DNA of 59,665 bases, taken from assembly GCA_038747915.1 (NCBI GenBank), contig JBCDJJ010000013.1, forward strand, positions 1 to 59,665, read 5' to 3'. Numbering within the stretch: the first letter of the stretch is position 1; each line of letters opens with the position of its first letter. The notes below the pieces were generated by a model, which searched no databases, had not been told where the DNA came from, and saw only the letters and a list, made by a program, of their open reading frames with translations. The stretch comes from JBCDAP01 sp038747915 (GTDB taxonomy: Bacteria > Planctomycetota > Phycisphaerae > Phycisphaerales > UBA1924). The position numbers and the translations under genes were made by a program. Below are positions 18,385-27,376 of the stretch, one piece after another.

Positions 18385-19370
18385 TCACCACGCACCAAGA
18401 CGACGAACACCCGCTCTTCTCCGTCTGCATCCCCGTCTATAACCGAGCCGACCTCGTCGCCCGCACCATCGACTCGGTCCTGGCCCAAACACTGAGCACC
18501 TACGAGATCGTCGCCGTTAACGATGGGTCCAAGGACACCTCACTCGATGTCCTCCGGACCTATGAGCCGCGCATCCGCGTCATCGACCAACCCAACAAGG
18601 GCCTCGCCGGCGCCCGCAACACCGCCGCCGCCCACGCGGTCGGGCGGTACCTCGTTTTTCTCGATTCCGACGATCTGTTCTTCCCGTGGTCACTCCGCAC
18701 ACTCGCCGACGCGATCGCGGCCTCGCGCCATGACATCAACACCGACCCCGCCATGGTCAGCGGCTACTTCATGCCCTTCGACGACGAGCACGAGCTCGCA
18801 TCCGTCGAACCGCCGACCACACCCGCTATCCGGACATTCCCCGACTACCTCTCCACCCGAGCCCTCTCCACCGGCATCGCCCCCTCGGGCACCGCGATCC
18901 GCCGCGATCTCTTCCACGAGGTCGGCGGCGGCGAAGAGGTCCGTGTGATGTTCGAAGACGTCGAACTCTGGTTCAAGCTCGGCGGCTTCCCCGGGTACGC
19001 GCACGTCGACGACCCGCCCGTCGTCGCCTACCGAGTCGGCCACGCCCAGATGATGGGCAACATGCAGAAGCAGCTCGACGGCTACGCCTGGCTCCGCACC
19101 AAGGTCGACGCCGGTCAACTACCGCACCCCGATCGCGCCCACCAGATGCGGGACATCCTCGCTATCCACGCCAAGGGCTGTGCGGTCCGGTGCCTGCACG
19201 CCAAGGACCGCGCGCGCGGCCTCGCCTTCTACCGCAGAGCGCTGCCCGGGCTCCTCCGCACCGGTCAGTTGAAGTTCCTCGCCGCCTACCCGGTGTTGCT
19301 CGCCGTGGGCCGGGGCGTCGCGGCGCCCGCGATGCGCGAGCGGAAGAAGCAAACCGTCTCCGACGAGTAA
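18381..19370 (+). CDS. Glycosyltransferase family 2
   Basis: A 329-residue GT-A inverting glycosyltransferase. FSVCIPVYNRADLVARTIDS (about 13-32), AVNDGSKD, GLAGARNTA, the metal-binding VFLDSDDLF (about 92-100) and a GT2-type FEDVELWFKLG (about 192-202) with the catalytic acidic residues are all in order. The ATG overlaps the Wzy stop (ATGA). A basic C-terminus with a short hydrophobic stretch (FLAAYPVLLAVGRG) may associate with the membrane. It probably adds one sugar to the lipid-linked repeat unit. Next gene starts 14 bases later. Confidence 0.88.
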   Translation: MITTHQDDEHPLFSVCIPVYNRADLVARTIDSVLAQTLSTYEIVAVNDGSKDTSLDVLRTYEPRIRVIDQPNKGLAGARNTAAAHAVGRYLVFLDSDDLFFPWSLRTLADAIAASRHDINTDPAMVSGYFMPFDDEHELASVEPPTTPAIRTFPDYLSTRALSTGIAPSGTAIRRDLFHEVGGGEEVRVMFEDVELWFKLGGFPGYAHVDDPPVVAYRVGHAQMMGNMQKQLDGYAWLRTKVDAGQLPHPDRAHQMRDILAIHAKGCAVRCLHAKDRARGLAFYRRALPGLLRTGQLKFLAAYPVLLAVGRGVAAPAMRERKKQTVSDE

Positions 19371-19384
19371 CCTTTCCGCTCGCC

Positions 19385-19993
19385 ATGCCGGCCCTGCCAC
19401 CCAAGCTTGTCGACCTCGCCCTGCGGCTGCCCATTGCAGCCCGATCGCGGTGGCAGCGAGCACGCCTCGCCCTCATGGGCGCCCACATCGGCCCACGTAC
19501 CTGGCTCAATGGCATCGAGGTCCCGCGCAGCCCGTGGGACCTTCGTCTCGACGGCTGCTCGCTCGACCACGGCGTCATCTTGCTCACCACCGGTTCGCGC
19601 CGAACCGAAGCCGAGGGCGGACCACGCATCCGTATCCACAACGCCTACATCAACCGCTACACGATGATCGATGCCTCCGAGCACATCGAGATCAAAGACG
19701 GCGTCATGATCGGTCCGCACACATACATCACCGATCACGACCATGGCACCGCGCCCGATCTGCCGGTCATGAAACAGCCGCTCTCCGGCGCGCCGACCAT
19801 CATCGAAGAAGGTGCGTGGCTCGGCGCCGGGGTAACCGTGCTCAAGGGCGTCACCGTCGGCGCGGGCGCGATCGTCGCTGCAGGCGCCGTCGTCACCAGG
19901 TCCGTCGACCCCATGGCGATCGTCGGCGGTGTCCCCGCTCGATTCATCAAATCTCGCCACGACCTGCCACCCGCCGGAGCACCACCGGCATGA
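19385..19993 (+). CDS. Hexapeptide acyltransferase (WbbJ/maltose acetyltransferase-like)
   Basis: A 202-residue left-handed beta-helix acyltransferase. Hexapeptide turns run from about residue 85, for example INRYTMIDASEHIEIKDGV, and the catalytic-histidine region ITDHDHGTAP follows at about 118-127. The end TVGAGAIVAAGAVVTR is typical of the family. ATG at 19385 removes an unrelated upstream extension. Its stop overlaps the next gene start by ATGA. It most likely O-acetylates a sugar residue of the repeat unit using acetyl-CoA. Confidence 0.83.
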   Translation: MPALPPKLVDLALRLPIAARSRWQRARLALMGAHIGPRTWLNGIEVPRSPWDLRLDGCSLDHGVILLTTGSRRTEAEGGPRIRIHNAYINRYTMIDASEHIEIKDGVMIGPHTYITDHDHGTAPDLPVMKQPLSGAPTIIEEGAWLGAGVTVLKGVTVGAGAIVAAGAVVTRSVDPMAIVGGVPARFIKSRHDLPPAGAPPA

Positions 19994-20961
19994 GTGACTA
20001 CGACGCCACCCTCGCCATCACCACCCATAACCGCAAGGAAGAGCTCGCCACTGCACTCGATTCGGCGATCGCCCAATCACTCGGCAGCCGGCTGCACATC
20101 CTCGTCATCGACGATGGTTCCTCCGACGGCACCTCCGAATTTCTTCGGTCTCGTTACGCACATCACCCCAACATCACACTCGACGCTCAGCACCCCGGTC
20201 TCGGCCTCATCGCCGAGCGCAACCGCTTCCCCGAACTCGCCAAGGCGCCCGTCATCGTCTCAATGGACGACGACGCCATTTTCCCCTCGCCGAAGACCAT
20301 CGAACAAACACTCGATCTCTTTGCCCGCACCCCACGCGTCGCCGCGGTCGCGATCCCGTACATCGATGTGAACATCCAGCCCGACCACGTCCGCCAACGC
20401 GCCCCGGACAACACCGCCATCTGGGCCTGCGAGCAGTACCGCGGCACCGCGCACGCCATCCGCACCGATGTCTTCACCGCGGTGGGCCGCTACCGGGCCC
20501 AGCTCGTCCGCCAGGGCGAGGAGAACGACCTCTGTATCCGCCTGCTCGATGCCGGCTACATCGCTGCGCTCGGCTCGGCGGACCCCATCCACCACCTCGA
20601 ATCACCCAAACGCTCCAAACCCGCGATCTACCGCTACACCGCCCGCAACTCGCTCTATTTCGCGTGGCACAACGTCCCCATGCCCGCGTTCCTGCCGCAC
20701 TACCTCGGCTCCGGTGCCAAGCTCATGCTCGATGGCGTAGCGCACCCTGCACGTCTTGCGCCACGGGCCTCCGGCATCGCCCAGGGACTCCGCGACACCC
20801 TGCTCGGCCCCGAGCGCTCAGAGCGGCAGCCCGTCCGGCGCGCCGTGTACACACTCTCGCGACGCCTCCGGGCCGAGGGGCCGCTCCGCCTCGACGACAT
20901 CGAGCCCCTCCTGCCGCCGATCACGCCGGCGCAGGACCGCACGATCACCCCGCGATCATGA
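19990..20961 (+). CDS. Glycosyltransferase family 2
   Basis: A 323-residue GT2 protein: LAITTHNRKEELATALDSA near the N-terminus, VIDDGSSDGTSEFL, GLIAERNRF, the metal-binding SMDDDAIF and the late EENDLCIRLLDAGY (about 178-191). The last 80 residues are outside the catalytic core and rich in Arg and Pro. Translation is coupled to the acetyltransferase gene by an ATGA overlap, and the genes from 16798 to 20961 form one tight run of polymerase, two glycosyltransferases and an acyltransferase. It converges on the methyltransferase gene. Confidence 0.87.
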   Translation: MSDYDATLAITTHNRKEELATALDSAIAQSLGSRLHILVIDDGSSDGTSEFLRSRYAHHPNITLDAQHPGLGLIAERNRFPELAKAPVIVSMDDDAIFPSPKTIEQTLDLFARTPRVAAVAIPYIDVNIQPDHVRQRAPDNTAIWACEQYRGTAHAIRTDVFTAVGRYRAQLVRQGEENDLCIRLLDAGYIAALGSADPIHHLESPKRSKPAIYRYTARNSLYFAWHNVPMPAFLPHYLGSGAKLMLDGVAHPARLAPRASGIAQGLRDTLLGPERSERQPVRRAVYTLSRRLRAEGPLRLDDIEPLLPPITPAQDRTITPRS

Positions 20962-20979
20962 GTCTGTGCGCACGCCCGA

Positions 20980-21729
20980 TCAGCTCGGTGTTGAACCGTC
21001 TTGATCATCCCGCTCGAACACACCGTTCAGGTAGTAACCCGACATCACCACCGAGGCCAGCTCCGGCGACAGAAAGTGAATCAACCGCTTGACCGGGTTG
21101 GTCCGGCCACGTTTGTGTGTCGTCGATAGATTCCAGAGCGGTACCAGTTCCAGATGCAACGGCCTCCAGCCGCACGCCTCCGCGATATCTACGAACTGCC
21201 GAGAGGTAAAGAGCCCGATGTGCCCGACGCCTTCCCGCTGACTCCGGTACGCGTTTCGCCAAAACGTGCCGAAGCCTTGAATCAGTGGCTGTCGAACGAG
21301 GCAGTACGACGCGCGCTGCCGCACCGCTCGGAACATCTCCCACGGATTCTCGAGGTGCTCGAACACATCGACGAGCATCGCCACCTCGAACTCGCCCTCG
21401 GAGCCATCGAACAGCCGCTCGCGGAATTCGATCTGCGGAAAGTATGACCGGCCTCGCTCGATCGCGTTCGGTGAGATCTCATACGCAACCTGCTCGAACG
21501 AGATGCCCGCGATCCGCTCGCTCATCAGATCGCACACCGTCGCCAGCACCGACCCCGTGCCCGCACCGATGTCGACCACTCGAACGGGCCGGCGGTCACA
21601 CGTCTTAAGTGCCGCCTCCATGCCAGGCAGTAGATCCCCAGCCTTGAGAGAACGCTGCGAATCCAACCAGTCCGCGTGTTCGGTCCAGTACCGCCCGCTG
21701 CGATACTGCGCTTCCGCCGTCTCGTCCAT
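20980..21729 (-). CDS. Class I SAM-dependent methyltransferase
   Basis: A 249-residue methyltransferase with motif I VVDIGAGTGSVLA (about 50-62), an acidic residue after motif II (YEISPNAI) and the post-core motif AMLVDVFEHLENPW (about 117-130) seen in Methyltransf_12/23-type enzymes. The ATG at 21729 is preferred because GGAGG lies six to eight bases upstream; a TTG at 21792 would add 21 residues. It probably methylates a sugar or other small substrate of the locus. It precedes no gene on its strand; the GDSL gene is upstream on the same strand after 156 bases. Confidence 0.82.
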   Translation of the reverse strand: MDETAEAQYRSGRYWTEHADWLDSQRSLKAGDLLPGMEAALKTCDRRPVRVVDIGAGTGSVLATVCDLMSERIAGISFEQVAYEISPNAIERGRSYFPQIEFRERLFDGSEGEFEVAMLVDVFEHLENPWEMFRAVRQRASYCLVRQPLIQGFGTFWRNAYRSQREGVGHIGLFTSRQFVDIAEACGWRPLHLELVPLWNLSTTHKRGRTNPVKRLIHFLSPELASVVMSGYYLNGVFERDDQDGSTPS

Positions 21730-21805
21730 GGCCACCACCTCCGAAAACCCCGACTCGATGCTGCCAACCAAGCGAGAGCGGACTGTCTCCAACGCTCATG
21801 AAAAC

Positions 21806-21811
21806 ATTCTA
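21806..21811 (-). promoter_or_regulatory. Candidate -10 element for methyltransferase gene
   Basis: TAGAAT on the minus strand, five of six matches to TATAAT, lies in the most A/T-rich part of the gap, 76 bases before the ATG at 21729. No convincing -35 is seen. Confidence 0.3.
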
Positions 21812-21885
21812 TTCGTCGCACGTACCCGGAACACCACCCCCGGCAGCGGGTATCGAGTTCCGCCGTACCGTGGCCGGTGGGGGCT

Positions 21886-22596
21886 TCATTGCCCGATGAC
21901 GATCGGCTCGAGCAGCGCCGCCCACTTCTCGTACGCCGCATCACTCAGATGCACGCCGTCCTGCTGTCGCAGCGAGGGGTCCGTGCCCAAGGACGCGTGC
22001 AGGTCGACGACATCGATCGAATAGTGAGCCGCGAGTCGACCGATCTGCCTGTTGAGCTCCGAGACCGAGCCCGACGCCGGTGAAACCAGCTCGGGCACCG
22101 TCGTCAGCACGATCTCCGTCGCCGGGCTCACACGCCGGATCCGCCGAATCACGTTGTCGAGCACCATCGCCGACTGCATCGGTGATCGCCGCGTCAGCGT
22201 GTCGTTCGTCCCCATCAGCAGGATCAACTTCGCCGGCTCGCGAGCCGTAAACGTCTCCACCCGGTAGAGCAGGTCCTCCGTCGTCTCCCCACGGATCGCC
22301 ATGTTCCGCGCCGCGACGTCCGGAAACCATCGCTCCACATCGAGCCCCGTGGTGAGGCTATCGCCGACGAAGAGCACCTCATCCTCAAGTACCTCGAGAT
22401 CCGCCAGTGCCTCGATCCGCGCGACATAGGCCGCATCGATGCTCGGTCCCCGCAGCCCCGTATCCACACCGAGCCACCGGAGAGCGCCGGTCAGCTGACG
22501 CCGCTGCTTCAGCACCGTCACCCCCGCGAGCGACGCCCCGGCACAGATCGCCGCCGTCACCACGCTCGACACCAATACGACAACGACGTACCTCAT
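21886..22596 (-). CDS. Membrane-anchored SGNH/GDSL hydrolase
   Basis: A 236-residue protein. An N-terminal membrane segment or uncleaved signal (residues 3-28) is followed by a GDSL hydrolase domain: block I FVGDSLTTG (Ser80), the oxyanion block III LLMGTNDTL, and the catalytic D-x-x-H in DGVHLSD close to the C-terminus. The ATG at 22596 is preferred, as GAGGT lies six bases upstream; an ATG at 22608 is possible and a longer frame to 22914 is not. The catalytic domain should face the periplasm. In this setting it may be an O-acetyl esterase or acyltransferase on the glycan, an inference only. Confidence 0.82.
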   Translation of the reverse strand: MRYVVVVLVSSVVTAAICAGASLAGVTVLKQRRQLTGALRWLGVDTGLRGPSIDAAYVARIEALADLEVLEDEVLFVGDSLTTGLDVERWFPDVAARNMAIRGETTEDLLYRVETFTAREPAKLILLMGTNDTLTRRSPMQSAMVLDNVIRRIRRVSPATEIVLTTVPELVSPASGSVSELNRQIGRLAAHYSIDVVDLHASLGTDPSLRQQDGVHLSDAAYEKWAALLEPIVIGQ

Positions 22597-22753
22597 GGTC
22601 AACCTCATCGAGTACCCATACCGCGCTCGCACCCCACGAGCCGCTATCCTCGATCGGCGGTTCACCGCCACCGACTCCAGACCGCTCACCCCCCGACCAG
22701 CGCGATCCATTCGTACCCGATCACCGCGCCACCACCAACGAGAGGCACACGCC

Positions 22754-23758
22754 GTGACCGACCAACACCCTATCCACGTCGATTGGTCCGCCGCACGCGT
22801 CATCGTCACCGGCGGCGCCGGCTTCCTCGGCGGCTTCGTCTGCGAAAAGCTCCGCCATCGCGGCGTCGCCGAAGACCGCATCTTCATCCCCCGCCGCGCC
22901 GAGTACGACCTCACCTCGGAGGCCGCCTGCCGCCGGCTCTACGACCAAGCCTTCGACGGCGAGCCCACCGACATCGTCATCCACCTCGCCGCCGAGGTCG
23001 GCGGCATCGGCGCCAACCGCGACAACCCCGGCCGATACTTCTTTGCCAACATGGCGATGGCCCTGCACCTCATCGAGCTCTTCCGCGAGAACGGCTTCGA
23101 CACGCGCGACGGAGCGACCTTCGTCCAGACCGGCACCATCTGCGCCTACCCCAACCTCACCCCCATCCCCTTCAAAGAAGAGAACCTCTGGAACGGCTAC
23201 CCGGAGGTCACCAACGCCCCCTACGGCGTCGCGAAGAAAGCCGCCTGGCAGATGCTCGACGCCTACAAACTCCAGTACGACATGCGGTCCGCGTACGTCC
23301 TCCCCGTCAACCTGTACGGCCCCGAGGACAACTTCAACCTCCACACCTCCCACGTCATCCCCGCTCTCATCCGCAAGTGCATCGAGGCCAAGGACGCCGG
23401 CGCCGACCACATCGAGTGCTGGGGCACCGGCTCGGCCAGCCGCGAGTTCCTCTACGTCGACGACGCCGCCGAGGGCATCGTCCGCGCCGCCGAGGTCATG
23501 ACCGAGCCCACACCCATCAATCTCGGCGCCCAGTTCGAGATCACCATCAAGGATCTCGTCGAGCTCATCGTGAAGCTCACCGAGTTCCAGGGCGAGATCC
23601 GGTGGGACCACACCAAACCCGATGGCCAGCCCCGCCGGTGCCTCGACACCTCCAGGGCAAACCAGCTCATGGGGTGGAAGGCCCAGATGCCCTTCGAGGA
23701 GGGCCTCCGCCGCACCATCGAGTGGTTCTCCGCCCACCGCGAGACCGCCCGCCTCTGA
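22754..23758 (+). CDS. fcl: GDP-L-fucose synthase
   Basis: Converts GDP-4-keto-6-deoxymannose to GDP-L-fucose by epimerisation and NADPH reduction. The 334-residue product has VTGGAGFLGGFV (about 18-29), GTICAYPNLTPIPFKEENLW (the GMER fingerprint with the active-site Cys), NAPYGVAKKAAWQM (Tyr/Lys pair) and NLYGPEDNFNLHTSHV with the conserved His. GTG at 22754 is used with GAGAGG upstream. It is 17 kb away from gmd, yet both belong to the same locus. Identification is strong, although some relatives act on other GDP-keto sugars. Confidence 0.92.
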   Translation: MTDQHPIHVDWSAARVIVTGGAGFLGGFVCEKLRHRGVAEDRIFIPRRAEYDLTSEAACRRLYDQAFDGEPTDIVIHLAAEVGGIGANRDNPGRYFFANMAMALHLIELFRENGFDTRDGATFVQTGTICAYPNLTPIPFKEENLWNGYPEVTNAPYGVAKKAAWQMLDAYKLQYDMRSAYVLPVNLYGPEDNFNLHTSHVIPALIRKCIEAKDAGADHIECWGTGSASREFLYVDDAAEGIVRAAEVMTEPTPINLGAQFEITIKDLVELIVKLTEFQGEIRWDHTKPDGQPRRCLDTSRANQLMGWKAQMPFEEGLRRTIEWFSAHRETARL

Positions 23759-23944
23759 CACCGACAATCACCGTATTCCTGGCGTCGATCGCAACATGCG
23801 GGCACCCCGTGCGTTCATTCCGCATCTCGGCCCACTTTCGCGCTTGACCGTCACCACCACCGCCATCATCCTGCGAGCGGGAGGAGGCTGCGGCACCCGC
23901 TCAGCCGCTCGCACGCGCACTCGTCCACTTCAGGGGCTCCCCAG

Positions 23945-25015
23945 GTGAAGATCCTCGTCACAGGCGGAAGCGGTTTTATCGGGTCCTACTTCTACGACCT
24001 GCTGCTCGAAGACGGCCACGAGCTGGTCATCCTCGACCTCATCGAGCCCGGCTTCGACGCCCCCCGCGCCACCTACCTCAAGGGCGACATCCGCGACCAC
24101 GCCGCGGTCCGCGGCGCCATGCAGGGGTGCGACTACCTCCTCCACCTCGCCGCGGCCCACCACGACTTCGGCATCGAGCGGCCCACATACTTCGACGTCA
24201 ACGAACAGGGCATGGCCGTCCTCGCCGAGGTGATGGACGAGCTGGGTGTCCGCAAGTGCTGCTTCTACTCCTCGGTCGCGGTCTACGGCGATGCGCACGA
24301 GCCGCACCACGAGGACTCCGGCAAGCAGCCCAACAACCACTATGGCGAATCCAAGCTTGCTGGCGAGGTGGTGCTCAAGCAGTGGGCCGAGAAGGGTGAA
24401 GGCCGCTCCGCCATCGTCATCCGCCCGACCGTCACCTTCGGCCCCCGCAACTTCGCCAACATGTACTCGCTCATCCGCCAGATCGACTCGGGCAAGTTCG
24501 TCCAGGTCGGCAAGGCCGACAACATCAAGAGCCTCTCCTACGTCGAGAACATCATCCGCGCCACCACCTTCCTCATGGCCCGCCAGCACGAGCTGCCGCC
24601 CTTCGATATCTACAACTACATCGATAAGCCGGACCTCACCTCATCCCGAATCACCGAGGTCGTCTACGAGGCCCTCGGCAAGAAAAAACCCGGCTTCGCG
24701 GTGCCCATGTGGCTCGCGCAACTGCTCGCGCTGCCCTTCGACATCGTCATCAAGCTCACAGGCAAGAACCTCCCCGTCTCCTCGATGCGGATCAAGAAAC
24801 TCTTCGCCGCCCGGACCAAGTTCGAGTCCGACAAGATCCTCGCAGCGGGGTTCGAGCCGCCTGTGCCGCTCGAAGAGGGCATCCGCCGCATGGTCAAGTG
24901 GTACCAGGCCGGTGGCAAAGATCAGGAGGCCGTCTGGCACCTCCCGCCCGCCGAGGTCGTCCGTGCGGAGAACAAGCCCATCGCGCAGACCGCGTCGAAC
25001 CCCGCCCACGCCTGA
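23945..25015 (+). CDS. NAD-dependent epimerase/dehydratase, extended SDR
   Basis: A 356-residue extended short-chain dehydrogenase with VTGGSGFIGSYF (5-16), LHLAAAHHDFG, SSVAVYGDAHEPHHE and the YGESKLAGE active site (Tyr and Lys, about 136-144). IRPTVTFGPRN follows. Unlike the other epimerases here it has a hydrophobic insertion around residues 240-280 (VPMWLAQLLALPFDIVIKL), reminiscent of 3-beta-HSD-like or membrane-associated sugar dehydratases. The start is a GTG at 23945. Substrate is not assignable; a nucleotide sugar of the locus is likely. Confidence 0.82.
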   Translation: MKILVTGGSGFIGSYFYDLLLEDGHELVILDLIEPGFDAPRATYLKGDIRDHAAVRGAMQGCDYLLHLAAAHHDFGIERPTYFDVNEQGMAVLAEVMDELGVRKCCFYSSVAVYGDAHEPHHEDSGKQPNNHYGESKLAGEVVLKQWAEKGEGRSAIVIRPTVTFGPRNFANMYSLIRQIDSGKFVQVGKADNIKSLSYVENIIRATTFLMARQHELPPFDIYNYIDKPDLTSSRITEVVYEALGKKKPGFAVPMWLAQLLALPFDIVIKLTGKNLPVSSMRIKKLFAARTKFESDKILAAGFEPPVPLEEGIRRMVKWYQAGGKDQEAVWHLPPAEVVRAENKPIAQTASNPAHA

Positions 25016-25020
25016 GCGGA

Positions 25021-26376
25021 TTACGCCGTCGCCGGTGACGGAGTCCCGTCGCGTTTCGGCACCGGGCCGATGTCCTCCGCCCATGCACCAGCGAGGATGT
25101 CCGCGTACCGCGAGGCACACACTTCGAGTGTGTACCGCTCCTCGAACAGCTTCCGCGCCCGCTCGCCCTGCTCTGCGCAGTGCGCCGGATCCGCCATCAT
25201 CCGCCGGATAATCAGCGCCAGATTCTCCGCATCACCAAGCCGGAACCAGTACCCCACATCCCGGCCCTGTACGAGCGAGCGCAGCTCCGACCGCTCCTCC
25301 GACAACGCCAGGATCGGCTTGCCCACCGCGAGCGACGAGTACAGCTTGCTCGGAAAACTGATCCCCTCGATCCCGTGAGTGATTGTCACGAGCGACGCGT
25401 CGCACGCGTTCAGCGAGTCGTTGAGTGACTCGAACGGCTGATACGGCAACAGCAGCGTGTTCTCGAGCCCACGACGCTTGATCTCCGACTCGATCCAGTC
25501 GCGCTTCCCGCCCGCACCCACGAACACCAGGCGGAATGCCTCACCCTTCAAGAGCTCCGCTGCGTCGAGCAGCGTCTCGAACTCGTAGTACAGCCCGAGG
25601 TTGCCCGAGTAGAGCACCGTGAACGGCTCGACCAGACCCTGCGCCTTCGCGAACTCGGACTCCAACTTCGGCACGGGGAACAGCTTGGTCCCATCCGCCC
25701 AGTTCGGCACCACGTGCACACGCTCGCGCGGCACCGCGTACGTGTCGCAGATCAGATCCTTCGCCCGCTCGCACAGCACGATCGTCGCCTTCGCCCGCCG
25801 ATAGCTCAGCCGGTTCACGAAGTGCCACACCCGATCGATCACGCCACCCTCGCGGATCGTCCCCACCCACACCGCCATCTGCGGGAACGCATCGTGCAGC
25901 AGCATCACGTACGTATGGCGCCGGATCATGCTCGTCAGCGCACCGATGATCCCAAGGAACGGCGGGTTCGTCGTGTACAGATAGACACGCCGCCGCTGCG
26001 CCCGGAAGAACTGCCGAACCCCGAGCGGCACCATGAACGTGGCGTAGTTCGTGAGCCGCCCCCAGAGCCGGTCCTTCGAGAACCGCGTCGCCTCAAGTCG
26101 GCGCACGTACACACCATCGCGCCGTTCTCGCTGCGGCGCGGGCAGCCACGTCTCCGGCGGGCCGTAGCACGGCCGGCACGTGATCACACCCACGTTGAAG
26201 TCACCCCGCTGCGCAAGCTCCTCCGCCAGCTCGCTCAACAAGTGGCCCGTCGACGCCACATCCGGCACGTAGTAGTGATTCAGAATCACCAGCTGGACCC
26301 GAGGATCCACCTCGGGTGTGCCGCCCGACAGCGTCGGATCGTGCCGATCGGGGCTGCGCAGGATCCAGCTCACCAT
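25021..26376 (-). CDS. Glycosyltransferase family 4 (WcaI/WbuB-like)
   Basis: A 451-residue GT-B glycosyltransferase. The N-terminal acceptor half begins with VILNHYYVPDVASTGHLLSE (about 28-47), as in WcaI/WbuB-type proteins. The C-terminal half has VVPNWADGTKLFP, TVLYSGNLGLYYEFETLL, and the donor-binding IEGISFPSKLYSSLAVGKPI (about 344-363) with the conserved Glu region. ATG at 26376 overlaps the stop of the sulfotransferase gene by seven bases, so the pair is coupled. It is convergent with the SDR gene. Sugar donor is unknown. Confidence 0.85.
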   Translation of the reverse strand: MVSWILRSPDRHDPTLSGGTPEVDPRVQLVILNHYYVPDVASTGHLLSELAEELAQRGDFNVGVITCRPCYGPPETWLPAPQRERRDGVYVRRLEATRFSKDRLWGRLTNYATFMVPLGVRQFFRAQRRRVYLYTTNPPFLGIIGALTSMIRRHTYVMLLHDAFPQMAVWVGTIREGGVIDRVWHFVNRLSYRRAKATIVLCERAKDLICDTYAVPRERVHVVPNWADGTKLFPVPKLESEFAKAQGLVEPFTVLYSGNLGLYYEFETLLDAAELLKGEAFRLVFVGAGGKRDWIESEIKRRGLENTLLLPYQPFESLNDSLNACDASLVTITHGIEGISFPSKLYSSLAVGKPILALSEERSELRSLVQGRDVGYWFRLGDAENLALIIRRMMADPAHCAEQGERARKLFEERYTLEVCASRYADILAGAWAEDIGPVPKRDGTPSPATA

Positions 26377-27299
26377 GACAGATCCTGCTCGTACCCATAG
26401 TCGACCAAGAACCGACCGATCACCGCCTTGTACCGCTCCTTCAGCTCCGGGGTGAAGTGATTCACCCAATCCCCCGCCACACCCTTGCGGAAGAAGCTCG
26501 TGCCGCTCTCCTGCCCCTGCCCCCGACCGGCGCTCAAACGCTTGAAGCTGTTCGCCTCCACAATCGCGGCGACCTCGTCGTCGCTCGCCCTCAACTCGAA
26601 CAGGTCCACAAGCTTCCGCAGCGCAACGCAGGCATTCTCCAGCATCTCCTCGTACCGGAGCACCACGCTCGATTCTGGGTCTCGGTTCGCATCCCACGAG
26701 CGCACCCACGCCTCATACGCGGGCAGCGTCCGATCCGCGAACAACCCAAGCCCCTCCTCAATCGACCGCCCCGCATAGTGCGGATGTTCAGGGTGCCACG
26801 GCGTGTTGCGGACGTAAAAGAAGTTACTCACCGCCACATCACGCAGATCCCGGAAGAGCACCGCGTACCGCACACCCGAGTGCTGCAGCACCTCCACGTT
26901 GTGCATCGACCCATGCACGTGCATCTTGAGCAGCACCAGCATCTCGCCGAACCGCTCAAAGGTGTTCTGCGGCAGGTCATAGTCGTGGCTCCCCCCCGTT
27001 CGAAGCTCGTGCGAGGCCACATCCGGGATCATCACGTCGTGAAACCCCGGGAAGCTGCCCAGCATCCGCTCGAGCCACGTGGTCCCGCTCTTGGGCAGCC
27101 CGGCCACGAAGATCACCCGCTGAGGGTACCGATCGCCGTACTGGGCGAACCCGCGCCGGCACTGCCGCGCCTGCGCCGCGTACCGCGGCCCGACCGCGGC
27201 GCGCTTCGCCAGACGCGCCGCCGGCGGCGGCAGAAACGTCCGAGCCGCGTTTTCGAGCGTCTTCGTCAGCGACAACGCTGCCTCCACGGGGCGCACCAC
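26370..27299 (-). CDS. Sulfotransferase, cytosolic-type
   Basis: A 309-residue PAPS-dependent sulfotransferase (PF00685). FVAGLPKSGTTWLERM (about 64-79) is the 5'-phosphosulfate loop, VLFRDLRDVAVS is the 3'-phosphate-binding segment and RKGVAGDWVNHFTPE near the C-terminus is the RKGxxGDWKNxFT motif of cytosolic sulfotransferases. It would move sulfate from PAPS to a hydroxyl, probably on a glycan or lipid precursor. The start is uncertain: GTG at 27299 is used, with a TATGCT element just upstream, but GTG at 27350 or further is possible. It is coupled to the GT4 gene downstream. PAPS would come from sat and cysC in this window. Confidence 0.88.
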   Translation of the reverse strand: MVRPVEAALSLTKTLENAARTFLPPPAARLAKRAAVGPRYAAQARQCRRGFAQYGDRYPQRVIFVAGLPKSGTTWLERMLGSFPGFHDVMIPDVASHELRTGGSHDYDLPQNTFERFGEMLVLLKMHVHGSMHNVEVLQHSGVRYAVLFRDLRDVAVSNFFYVRNTPWHPEHPHYAGRSIEEGLGLFADRTLPAYEAWVRSWDANRDPESSVVLRYEEMLENACVALRKLVDLFELRASDDEVAAIVEANSFKRLSAGRGQGQESGTSFFRKGVAGDWVNHFTPELKERYKAVIGRFLVDYGYEQDLSW

Positions 27300-27376
27300 T
27301 GCGCGGCGAGTAGCATAACGGTCCAGAAATTCATCCCCCGACCCGCACACGAGCCCCCATACCACCGCGCCACGCG

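Noticed and set aside
23796..23948. A 50-codon frame ending with GTGA overlap at the start of the SDR gene.
   Set aside because: Composition is random-looking and Arg/Thr-rich, no ribosome site is seen and the overlap can arise by chance. Less convincing than the 43-codon frame at 35820.
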